Positions 1 through 6,726 of a DNA stretch of 64,000 bases are shown here, in pieces. The DNA comes from Verrucomicrobiales bacterium. GTDB taxonomy: Bacteria; Verrucomicrobiota; Verrucomicrobiia; Methylacidiphilales; JAAUTS01. The notes under the pieces were generated by a model. It searched no databases. It worked only from the letters and a program-made list of their open reading frames with translations, and was not told where the DNA came from. The stretch is from positions 59,813 to 123,812 of the forward strand of contig JAIRPN010000003.1 of the NCBI GenBank assembly GCA_031256975.1, in the 5' to 3' direction. Within the stretch, counting starts at the first letter, position 1. Every line of letters starts with the position of its first letter. The translations under genes and the position numbers were made by a program.

Positions 1-258
1 GAATAGAACGTGCAGGTGACGGTCGGAGGCGTAATCGCTGTAACCGGTGAATTGATTATTCCCCCGCTGGAAATAGGAAGGATCGCGGTAAGTATCCAGG
101 ACGGCTTCCTGGCTGAGGCGGGGATTGACGTAGACCAGTCCGCACTGCCTGCACTGTACAATGGTATAATCCTTCCCGGACGAAGCTTGTTTGTTAAATA
201 CCACGCTAACATGGTCGGTGTCGCATATGGCGCAATTGATTTTTTCCAGAGATTGCAT
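1..258 (-). CDS. SAM-dependent methyltransferase, N-terminal part (runs off left edge)
   Basis: Reading the minus strand from an ATG at 258 gives 86 codons, open to the window edge. The N-terminus has two CxxC knuckles (CAIC near residue 10, CRQCG near residue 39) followed by LVYVNPR and a Tyr-rich YRDPSYFQ/GYSDYASD stretch. This zinc-ribbon start is typical of a group of class I SAM methyltransferases often found with surface-glycan genes; the SAM-binding domain itself lies outside the window. Substrate cannot be told. It is transcribed away from the LysM gene at 380, so 259-379 is a divergent promoter region. One RTTAGCG motif lies inside it at 204-210. Confidence 0.6.
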   Translation of the reverse strand, partial: MQSLEKINCAICDTDHVSVVFNKQASSGKDYTIVQCRQCGLVYVNPRLSQEAVLDTYRDPSYFQRGNNQFTGYSDYASDRHLHVLF

Positions 259-379
259 CTTAGAAGGGTGATAGTTTGCCAAAATTGGAAATATAAAAAA
301 AGATTTTTATGTGAATATGGATGGGATTTTTGTGAAAATAAGTATGGTCATTTGCAAAACAGGTGTTTATTTAGAAAGC

Positions 380-712
380 ATGATTAAGCGATTGGTTTGC
401 ATGGGCGCTGTTGCGGTTCTGGCCATTGGCTGCGCTGACAGCGGTAAGAAAACGGATAATCAACCGACAGCGGCAAGTGGTGACCCGAATGCGGGCACTG
501 TGGCGTATGGCGACCAGAATTCAACATTGCCTGCCAAGCCAGAGGCGGCTACTCCGGCAGTTTCGAATTCCGGCAAATCCTATACCGTGGTTAGCGGCGA
601 CTCCTTGTGGAAGATTGCGCGCAATAACGGCACCACCGTGGAAAAACTCAAGGCTGCCAATAACCTGACCACCGAGATGATTCATCCCGGCCAAGTGCTG
701 GTGATTCCGTAA
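380..712 (+). CDS. LysM-domain lipoprotein
   Basis: 110-residue secreted protein. The ATG at 380 gives a classic lipoprotein signal (MIKRLV, hydrophobic core, LAIGC lipobox with Cys near residue 16); an upstream in-frame GTG at 311 would only lengthen the leader. A Ser/Thr/Pro/Ala-rich linker follows, then one C-terminal LysM domain (YTVVSGDSLWKIA ... NNLTTEMIHPGQVLVIP). LysM binds GlcNAc-containing glycans such as peptidoglycan, so the protein is likely anchored in the outer membrane and contacts the wall. It is a single-gene unit ended by a clear terminator at 741. No catalytic domain is present. Confidence 0.85.
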   Translation: MIKRLVCMGAVAVLAIGCADSGKKTDNQPTAASGDPNAGTVAYGDQNSTLPAKPEAATPAVSNSGKSYTVVSGDSLWKIARNNGTTVEKLKAANNLTTEMIHPGQVLVIP

Positions 713-740
713 GACGTTTCGAACTCATTGTTTCTTGAAG

Positions 741-770
741 AGCACAACTCCTTTTGGGGCTGTGCTTTTT
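741..770 (+). terminator. Rho-independent terminator of the LysM lipoprotein gene
   Basis: Arm AGCACA-a-CTCC, loop tttt, arm GGGG-c-TGTGCT, then TTTTT. The stem is about 10 pairs with one internal mismatch, 28 bases after the LysM stop codon. Confidence 0.85.
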
Positions 771-819
771 CTTTGTACCAGCGGGGCTTGGGACGGAAGA
801 AGGTCGGTACATTAACCAA

Positions 820-1017
820 TCACGTATTGCATATGTTTCTGATATGCTAAGCATATTTTATGGATATGCACTGAATAGTTTAAATGTATGCTGAGCATTT
901 TGGCATTATATGCGGTGAATATAGTTAAAATATGCGTCGGATATTGAAAATATATGCCATGCATATTAATAAAATATGCATGGCATATTGGCCAAGTATT
1001 CAGTCGATTTTAGCTTA
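820..1017. repeat. 22-bp tandem array, about seven phased units with internal dyads
   Basis: ATATGC (or GTATGC) begins at 842, 864, 886, 908, 930, 952 and 974, exactly 22 bases apart. Nine bases into most units is GCATAT or a close variant (851, 895, 917, 939, 961, 983), so the consensus unit is RTATGC-NNN-GcATAtt-NNNNNN, an imperfect dyad. Degenerate half units flank it at 820-841 and 996-1017. The array is AT-rich and lies between the convergent LysM and helicase genes, so it is not an ordinary promoter. Two-helical-turn spacing of a dyad suggests cooperative protein binding, as in iterons, but no rep gene is nearby. Confidence 0.9.
952..988. repeat. Perfect 15-bp inverted repeat within the 22-bp array
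   Basis: ATATGCCATGCATAT (952-966) and ATATGCATGGCATAT (974-988) are exact reverse complements separated by TAATAAA. They are the last two, best-conserved array units. The structure could extrude as a cruciform or be an AT-rich hairpin; there is no T-run to make it a strong terminator. Confidence 0.85.
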
Positions 1018-1070
1018 TAACAGCGGGGTTATGAACCGGGAGATGACCGGGAATTTGCGGGATTACCCTG

Positions 1071-2267
1071 TTAACGGCGTTTGCGACGGGAACTGCCGGT
1101 GCTCTTGCGACGACCGTCATTGGCACCACTTTCCTGCAGCAAGGTGGTGTAGGTGTAGTCGAAGTTTTCCAGTTTTACCCGCGGGATGGTCTTGTTGATG
1201 AGATATTCGATGGCGGTGATGTGTTCCTGCTCGGGCGCGGTGAAGATGGTGAGGGCGTCGCCGGTGCGATTGGCTCGTCCGGTACGGCCGATGCGATGGA
1301 CGTAATCTTCGGGGTTTTCCGGCACGTCATAATTGATGACATGGCTGACTCCCTCGATGTCGAGCCCGCGTGCGGCAATGTCGGTGGCGACCAGGACTTC
1401 CACCTCGCCACTGCGAAATAGTTCCAAGGCTTTGGTGCGCTGGCCTTGGGAGCGGTCAGAGTGGATGACTTCGACCTTGTGTCCCTTGGTTTGCAGGGCG
1501 TTGCCGATCATGTCGGCACCGATCTTGGTGCGGGAAAAGATGATGACGCTTTCGTAGTTGGTGCGGTCGAGGAGGGCCATTAGCAACTCATCCTTTTGAT
1601 TCATGGCCACTGGGTAAAGCACATGGCTGACGGTTGCGGCGGGATTGCTGCGCTGGCCGATGGCGATGGTTTGCGGTTCCTTCATGGCCCAACCGATGAG
1701 GTCTGCCAAGCGAGGCGGAATGGTGGCGGAAAAGAGCATGGTCTGGCGGTTAGCGTTGCAGTAACCGATGATCTTTCGCACGTCGGGCATGAAACCCATG
1801 TCGAGCATGCGGTCGGCTTCGTCGAGGACCAACACCTCGATCTGGTTCAGTTTGACCGCACCGTTTTCGATATGGTCGATCAGGCGGCCGGGAGTGGCGA
1901 TGATGATATCAGGTTTGCGGGCAAGCTCCTTGTTCTGGCCCTCGTATTTGACACCGCCATGCAGCAGGCAACTGGTCACAGAACTGAAAGCGGTAAAGTC
2001 ATTACAAGCATCCTTGACCTGGGCGGCCAATTCACGGGTAGGTTCCAGGATCAGGCAGCGGGTATGGCTGTGTTTTTGCAGTTTGTGCAGAATGGGCAGT
2101 ACGAAGGCGGCGGTCTTGCCGGTGCCGGTTTGTGCCGAGCCAATCAAATCCTTGCCGCTAATAATGATGGGGATGGCTTGGGCCTGGATGGGGGTGGGGT
2201 CGATATAACGGAGCCGCTGCACCGCGTGCACGACGTCTTCTCCGAGTCCTAGATTGCTAAATGACAT
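1071..2267 (-). CDS. DEAD-box ATP-dependent RNA helicase, RhlE-like
   Basis: About 398 residues from the ATG at 2267 (a TTG three codons upstream is possible). All family motifs are visible in order: Q motif (FSNLGLG ... PTPIQAQAIP), motif I AQTGTGKTAAF, Ia PTRELAAQ, II VLDEADRML, III FSATIP, IV IIFSRTK, V ATDIAARGLDIE, VI HRIGRTGRANR. The tail is short and basic (RRKSTGSSRRKRR). Such helicases unwind RNA duplexes in ribosome assembly and mRNA turnover, often in the cold. It is a single gene that converges on the LysM gene across the 22-bp array. Confidence 0.93.
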   Translation of the reverse strand: MSFSNLGLGEDVVHAVQRLRYIDPTPIQAQAIPIIISGKDLIGSAQTGTGKTAAFVLPILHKLQKHSHTRCLILEPTRELAAQVKDACNDFTAFSSVTSCLLHGGVKYEGQNKELARKPDIIIATPGRLIDHIENGAVKLNQIEVLVLDEADRMLDMGFMPDVRKIIGYCNANRQTMLFSATIPPRLADLIGWAMKEPQTIAIGQRSNPAATVSHVLYPVAMNQKDELLMALLDRTNYESVIIFSRTKIGADMIGNALQTKGHKVEVIHSDRSQGQRTKALELFRSGEVEVLVATDIAARGLDIEGVSHVINYDVPENPEDYVHRIGRTGRANRTGDALTIFTAPEQEHITAIEYLINKTIPRVKLENFDYTYTTLLQESGANDGRRKSTGSSRRKRR

Positions 2268-2367
2268 GTTGAACAAGGCTAGAGAAGGAGTGACAGTTGG
2301 GCGAGATATTATTTTGTCCAGTAAACAGGCCTTGTGCGGTGGCGTTTAGCATCTAGTTTATTCCTTT

Positions 2368-3126
2368 ATGTCGGAGTCGATTGTTGAGATTAAGAACTTG
2401 CGCAAGGAGTTCGGGGAACTGGTGGCGATCGATGATTTGTCGTTCAATGTGGGCAAGGGGGAGATTGTCGGGTTGCTTGGCGCCAATGGCGCGGGCAAGA
2501 CCACGGCGTTATCGATTTTGCTGGGGCTGATTACGCCGACTTCGGGAACCATCAGGATATTCGGTCGCGAACTGGAGCACAACCGGGTGGAAGTGTTGCG
2601 ACGGATGAATTTCTCCTCGGCGTACACGTCGCTGCCCTCGAACCTGCGGGTGGAGGAGAATTTGATGGTGTTCGCGCGGTTGTATTCGATTTCGAATGCG
2701 CGGCAAAAAATCAGCGAACTGCTGGAATTGCTGGAAATTTCCCACCTGCGCAAACGGGTGAGTGGTCGCTTGTCGTCGGGGGAATCGGCGCGGGTGAATT
2801 TGTGCAAGTCGTTGTTGAACGATCCCGAACTGCTGTTGCTGGACGAACCGACGGCCAGCCTGGATCCGGACATTGCCGACAAGGTGCGCAAGTGGTTGCG
2901 ACAGGTGCAGCGGGAGAGGGGCATCGGCATGATTTACACCTCACACAACATGCGCGATGTGGAGGAGATTTGCGACCGGGTGTTGTTCATGCAAAACGGC
3001 CGGATTTTTGCCGAAGGGACGCCGCAGTCAATCGTGGCGCAGTTCCATGAAAAGTCGTTGGAGTCGCTGTTCATCCGGGTGGCCCGCAGCGGCGATGTGG
3101 AAGTGATCGGGGAGGAAGCGAAATGA
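2368..3126 (+). CDS. ABC transporter ATP-binding protein
   Basis: 252-residue nucleotide-binding domain of an ABC-2 type exporter. Walker A GANGAGKTT near residue 38, signature LSSGESARVN (a variant of LSGGQ), Walker B LLLLDEPTASLDP and H-loop TSHNM are all present. Its stop overlaps the start of the permease gene by 4 bases (ATGA at 3123), so both are made from one message. With the downstream membrane subunit it would form a two-gene exporter in the inner membrane. The cargo could be a polysaccharide, lipid or drug; the sequence does not say which. Confidence 0.92.
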   Translation: MSESIVEIKNLRKEFGELVAIDDLSFNVGKGEIVGLLGANGAGKTTALSILLGLITPTSGTIRIFGRELEHNRVEVLRRMNFSSAYTSLPSNLRVEENLMVFARLYSISNARQKISELLELLEISHLRKRVSGRLSSGESARVNLCKSLLNDPELLLLDEPTASLDPDIADKVRKWLRQVQRERGIGMIYTSHNMRDVEEICDRVLFMQNGRIFAEGTPQSIVAQFHEKSLESLFIRVARSGDVEVIGEEAK

Positions 3127-3917
3127 ACGGTCGGGTGATTTTGGGTTTGGTATTGCGTTACATCTACATCATCCGGCGCAGTGTGCCGCGCATCATCGAG
3201 ATGTTGTTTTGGCCGATGCTGGATTTGCTGGTCTGGGGCTTCCTGACAATTTATCTGCAAAAGATCAACCAGGACATTCCCGCGGCGGTGACGTTCTTGT
3301 TGGGGGCGATGATTTTTTGGGACGTCCTGTTCCGTTCGCAGCAGGGCATGACGGTGTCGTTTCTCGAGGATGTGTGGACCAAGAACATCATCAATGTGTT
3401 CGTCGCGCCGGTGCGAATCCGTGAATTTCTGGCGGCCACGGCATTGGTGGGGTTGATCAAGGTGACCATTATCATTGTGGCGCTAACCACGGTGGCGTTC
3501 CTGTTGTACGGTTTTAACCTGACGGTGATCGGCTGGGGATTGGTTCCATTGTTTGCCAACCTGATTGTGATGGGCTGGGGCATTGGCATGGTGACCACGG
3601 CGCTAATCATGAGATTCGGGCAGGCGGTGGAGATGCTGGCCTGGGCGATTCCGTTCTTGTTCCAGCCCTTGTCGGCGGTGTTTTATCCAGTCAGTGTATT
3701 GCCGTCGTGGTTGCAGCCGCTGGCGCTGTGTTTGCCGTCCACCCATGTGTTCGAGGGCATGCGCGATGTGCTGGCGCATGGCGGATTCCCGATGCATCAT
3801 TTGCTCTGGGCGATGTCGTTAAACGTGGTCTTTTTGCTGGCGGAAGCGTGGTTCTTCATGTGGATGTACCAGTCCACCCGTGAGAAGGGTTATCTCGCCA
3901 AGCTGGGCACCCAATAA
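3123..3917 (+). CDS. ABC-2 type transporter permease
   Basis: 264-residue integral membrane protein with about six hydrophobic segments and the ABC-2 layout (N-terminal RYIYIIRRSVPRIIE amphipathic helix, central FLLGAMIFWDVLFRSQ, late PFLFQPLSAVFYPVSVLP). It overlaps the ATPase gene by 4 bases and would form the pore of the same exporter. Two RTTAGCG-type motifs occur in frame (3481, 3601), each supplying a CTA leucine codon. Confidence 0.88.
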   Translation: MNGRVILGLVLRYIYIIRRSVPRIIEMLFWPMLDLLVWGFLTIYLQKINQDIPAAVTFLLGAMIFWDVLFRSQQGMTVSFLEDVWTKNIINVFVAPVRIREFLAATALVGLIKVTIIIVALTTVAFLLYGFNLTVIGWGLVPLFANLIVMGWGIGMVTTALIMRFGQAVEMLAWAIPFLFQPLSAVFYPVSVLPSWLQPLALCLPSTHVFEGMRDVLAHGGFPMHHLLWAMSLNVVFLLAEAWFFMWMYQSTREKGYLAKLGTQ

Positions 3918-3928
3918 GCGGTCGCTAA

Positions 3929-4813
3929 TCACGAAAGGATCAGCCCGATCACGCCGCCAACGGCGATTGCCGCCCCGATCAGGTTTCTCGTCGTTAGCCT
4001 GTCGCCGTCGAACCAATGGGTCAACGGCATGATGGCAATCGGCGTGGTGGCGACAATGGCCAGCACGATGCCGCTGGGGGTCGATGACAAGGCCCATTGG
4101 AAACAGCTTACTCCGATTACCGGGCCGCACAATGCGTGCGCCAACAGCCAGCCGGAGGCGCTGTGGTTGGGTTTGGCGAAATTCCTCCTTCGCCGGTTGG
4201 CCAGATAAATGGCGAATACCGGGAGCACCAGCATCGCGCCGCCAAGCATGCGTTGGAAGGTGGCGGTGACGGCGTCCACGTGGATGCCGGCGCTGTCGTT
4301 GAGGTGAAAGGCGTAACGGCTGAGTACCGCGCCCCAGCCTTGTCCGGCGGCGGCAAGCACACCGAAACAGACGCCGGAAACAAACAGGGGACGCGGGATT
4401 TTCAAATGTTCCGAGGGTGCGAGGGAAATGCCGACCCCGAACAGGATGACTGCGCCGAGAAATATTTCCCAACAAGTGAGGCGGGTTCCCAGCCAGGCCC
4501 ATTCGGTCAGGCAGGCGATTGGCGCGGCGAGGCATTGCGCCAGCAGGATGGTCCGTCGCGCACCGATGCGGGAATAAGACTCGAACAAGGCCAGGTCGCC
4601 AAAGCCGAAGCCAACCGCGCCGCTCACGATGAAAACCAGCAAGCCGGGACCATGCAGCTTTTGTCCGAACAGACTGGCATACAAGGACAGGAAGCACAGG
4701 GCCAGCAAGGTGCGCCAGAACAACGATTGCATGCCGCCGATCAATTTGCTGGCTCTTCCGGCGCTAAGGCCGGAGCAGGCGAAGGAAAGGGTGGTTAACA
4801 GCGAGGCGAACAT
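3929..4813 (-). CDS. EamA/DMT-family permease
   Basis: 294 residues with about ten predicted membrane segments in two EamA-like halves, the second starting with an FQWALSSTPSGIVLAIVATTPIAIMP-type stretch typical of the drug/metabolite transporter superfamily. These are usually inner-membrane exporters of amino acids or metabolites; the substrate cannot be deduced. It converges on the ABC permease with 11 bases between them and stands alone. Confidence 0.85.
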   Translation of the reverse strand: MFASLLTTLSFACSGLSAGRASKLIGGMQSLFWRTLLALCFLSLYASLFGQKLHGPGLLVFIVSGAVGFGFGDLALFESYSRIGARRTILLAQCLAAPIACLTEWAWLGTRLTCWEIFLGAVILFGVGISLAPSEHLKIPRPLFVSGVCFGVLAAAGQGWGAVLSRYAFHLNDSAGIHVDAVTATFQRMLGGAMLVLPVFAIYLANRRRRNFAKPNHSASGWLLAHALCGPVIGVSCFQWALSSTPSGIVLAIVATTPIAIMPLTHWFDGDRLTTRNLIGAAIAVGGVIGLILS

Positions 4814-4917
4814 GGAGCTAATGGTGAAAAATGCTAAATCGCCGGCTTGAAATCATAAATAGCAAAATCGTTGTCAGCCCGCTTTTTTTGTCCATACTGG
4901 ACAGCCTTACTATCTTT

Positions 4918-5391
4918 ATGCACGCATTTGAAATCTGGTCGAAATTGTCGAAGGAATTGAACCACGAGATCCTGGAAGTGGCCTGCCTCAATGAAAAACG
5001 CCTGTACCGCCACGCGGTGCAGGATCTCAGCGAAGCCTTGCGCCGCCGGCCGCAGATGATTTTGGAATTGCCGCGGACGGCCCGTCATGAGCTATTCCAG
5101 CCGTTGCTGGGTTTGCCGCAGTATGATGTGTTGGGACACAACCTGATTATCAACTGGCTGAGGGTCGAGGGCGAGTCGATGCTGGTGACCTTCCTTGACG
5201 AGGTTGGTGTCGGGCATGACGGTCACGGTTGCGCGGACGAATTTCCGGAATCCATGGATGCCGCGAAGGTTGAGAAGGCGTGCAAGGCGCTGTACGAGAA
5301 ATTTCCGGCGGAAAAGGTTTCGCTCTACCTGCAGGTGTTCCCGAATATCACCGGGGTCGACTGGGGCGTGGAGAAGTTCATCAAGGTCTGA
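4918..5391 (+). CDS. Conserved protein of unknown function
   Basis: About 157 residues from the ATG at 4918; an earlier ATG at 4831 would add a hydrophobic leader of uncertain reality. It is an acidic soluble protein without a signal or known motif that I recognise. The C-terminal half carries HDGHGCADEFPESMDAAKV, a His/Asp-rich patch that could bind metal, and ends VFPNITGVDWGVEKFIKV. No operon partner: the DMT permease gene diverges upstream and the MntR-like gene converges on it across a palindromic element. I cannot assign a role. Confidence 0.65.
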   Translation: MHAFEIWSKLSKELNHEILEVACLNEKRLYRHAVQDLSEALRRRPQMILELPRTARHELFQPLLGLPQYDVLGHNLIINWLRVEGESMLVTFLDEVGVGHDGHGCADEFPESMDAAKVEKACKALYEKFPAEKVSLYLQVFPNITGVDWGVEKFIKV

Positions 5392-5437
5392 GCGACTTTG
5401 CACAAAAAATTCTGAAATTCCTTTTCCCTAATCATGC

Positions 5438-5495
5438 TGAGCTTGTCGAAGCATGGGTTTTACTCAGGAGATATATTTGCCCTTCGACAAGCTCA
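5438..5495. repeat. REP-like palindrome, 14-bp arms
   Basis: TGAGCTTGTCGAAG (5438-5451) and CTTCGACAAGCTCA (5482-5495) are exact reverse complements with a 30-base spacer. The core sequence resembles a widespread REP-type palindrome seen between genes in many bacteria. It sits between convergent genes and could end transcription or be a dead non-autonomous mobile repeat. Confidence 0.75.
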
Positions 5496-5560
5496 GGGTG
5501 AGCGGATGGGTGTTTTCGGCTTTTGGCACACAAACTGAAGTGCCAGCGGCTGGCTTGCCG

Positions 5561-5992
5561 TTAGCGTTTGCGTGACTTGTCGGAAAAGATCTTTTTCAAC
5601 TCCTGCGGGCTATCGGTCCAGTATTCGAGGATTCGTTCCAGTTTTTCCAGGCTTTCGGAACTGAGATGGTGTTCAATGCCCTCGACGTCCTTGGCGATGA
5701 TATTCCGGTCAAGTTCCAGCAGGGTGAAAAATTCCGTCAGGATCACATGGCGGCGCTGAATGCGGCGGGCCACTTCCAGTCCTTTCGCGGTTAGCGTCAA
5801 CCCGCGGTATTTTTCATAGCGCACGAAACCAAGCTTGGCGAGGCGCTGGGACATGATCGACACGCTGGGGCGTCCGAGCTTTAGCGCGTCGGCGATGTCG
5901 GCGGCGCGGGCATAACCCTTCAATTCGATCAATTCGTAGATGCGCTCCAGATAATCTTCGATATTGGGGGAGATGGTCTGTTCCCGTGGCAT
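5561..5992 (-). CDS. MntR-like metal-dependent transcriptional regulator
   Basis: 143 residues from the ATG at 5992 (MPREQTISPNIEDYLERIYEL). The N-terminal winged helix (ADIADALKLGRPSVSIMSQRLAKLGFV) and the helical dimerisation/metal domain with DVEGIEHHLSS match the short MntR branch of the DtxR family; there is no C-terminal SH3 domain. MntR-type proteins bind Mn(II) through Asp/Glu/His residues in the first helix and the E..EH motif and repress metal uptake genes. No transporter gene is adjacent. The upstream palindrome (6017-6072), shared with nadD, is a possible operator. Confidence 0.85.
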   Translation of the reverse strand: MPREQTISPNIEDYLERIYELIELKGYARAADIADALKLGRPSVSIMSQRLAKLGFVRYEKYRGLTLTAKGLEVARRIQRRHVILTEFFTLLELDRNIIAKDVEGIEHHLSSESLEKLERILEYWTDSPQELKKIFSDKSRKR

Positions 5993-6016
5993 TTTTTTAT
6001 TAAACCACGGAATATG

Positions 6017-6072
6017 GGGAACACACGGAAAAATTGCTGTTGGGGACAAAGCCATTTTTTCCGTGTGTTCCC
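6017..6072. repeat. 17-bp inverted repeat in the mntR-like/nadD divergent region
   Basis: GGGAACACACGGAAAAA (6017-6033) and its exact reverse complement (6056-6072) flank a 22-base spacer. It occupies the whole gap between the divergent regulator and nadD. It may be an operator for either gene or a dispersed intergenic repeat. Confidence 0.7.
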
Positions 6073-6099
6073 GGTGTCCCGGGTTTAATTTTGTCGCTT

Positions 6100-6696
6100 A
6101 TGGCGATGATCGGTTTATTTGGCGGCACCTTCGACCCCGTGCATGTCGGGCACGAGTTGATGGTTAGCGTATCGTTCAAGCTGGGGCTGGAGCGTGTGGT
6201 GGTGATGCCGTGTTTTCTCTCGCCGCACAAGACTGATTTGTCCGCTAACGACGAACCGGCTTCGGGGGATGACCGGGTGAGAATGCTGGAATTGGCGGTT
6301 AGCGGCCTGCACGGAGTGGAGGTTTCCCGTTTTGAATTGGACAAAGGCGGGGTGTCCTATACCTGGCAAACCTTGGAATTCCTGCGCGAAAAACATCCTC
6401 ATGACCGTTTGGCCTTGATTGTGGGGCTGGATCAGTACCATGCCTTTCCGCGTTGGGAGCGTTTTGCCGAATGGAGCAGGGGATTGGACATTTTTGTCTT
6501 CAGGCGGGAAGGGGTTGCCCTTCCACCGGGGGAGCCAGTCCAGGGACCGGTTTATCATTGGCCGGAGGATGAGATTCCCGAGGTTTCGGCCAGCGAGATC
6601 AGGTGCAGGGTCAGGTCGGGAAAATCCTTGGAAGGATTGGTCAGTGCCCAGGTGGAGGAATATATCCGGATAAAACGACTTTATTTGGGAAAATAG
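6100..6696 (+). CDS. nadD: Nicotinate-nucleotide adenylyltransferase
   Basis: About 198 residues from ATG 6100 (ATG 6106 equally possible). The nucleotidyltransferase signature GLFGGTFDPVHVGH with the HxGH motif is at the N-terminus, LIVGLDQYHAFPRW in the middle, and the SASEIRCRVRSG motif (ISSTxIR-like) near the end. It adenylates nicotinate mononucleotide in NAD synthesis in the cytosol. It precedes the lptD-led run with a 30-base gap and may be co-transcribed. Three RTTAGCG/CGCTAAY motifs occur within it. Confidence 0.9.
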   Translation: MAMIGLFGGTFDPVHVGHELMVSVSFKLGLERVVVMPCFLSPHKTDLSANDEPASGDDRVRMLELAVSGLHGVEVSRFELDKGGVSYTWQTLEFLREKHPHDRLALIVGLDQYHAFPRWERFAEWSRGLDIFVFRREGVALPPGEPVQGPVYHWPEDEIPEVSASEIRCRVRSGKSLEGLVSAQVEEYIRIKRLYLGK

Positions 6697-6726
6697 GCTT
6701 CAGGCGGGCCTTTTTATAGGTTTTTT

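Noticed and set aside
10..387. Plus-strand open frame of 125 codons
   Set aside because: It is antisense to the zinc-ribbon methyltransferase start on the minus strand, which has recognisable CxxC motifs.
820..1017. CRISPR array
   Set aside because: Units are contiguous 22-bp repeats without unique spacers; no cas gene.
1596..2252. Long plus-strand frame
   Set aside because: Shadow of the DEAD-box helicase gene; no motif and Gly/Asp bias typical of antisense frames.
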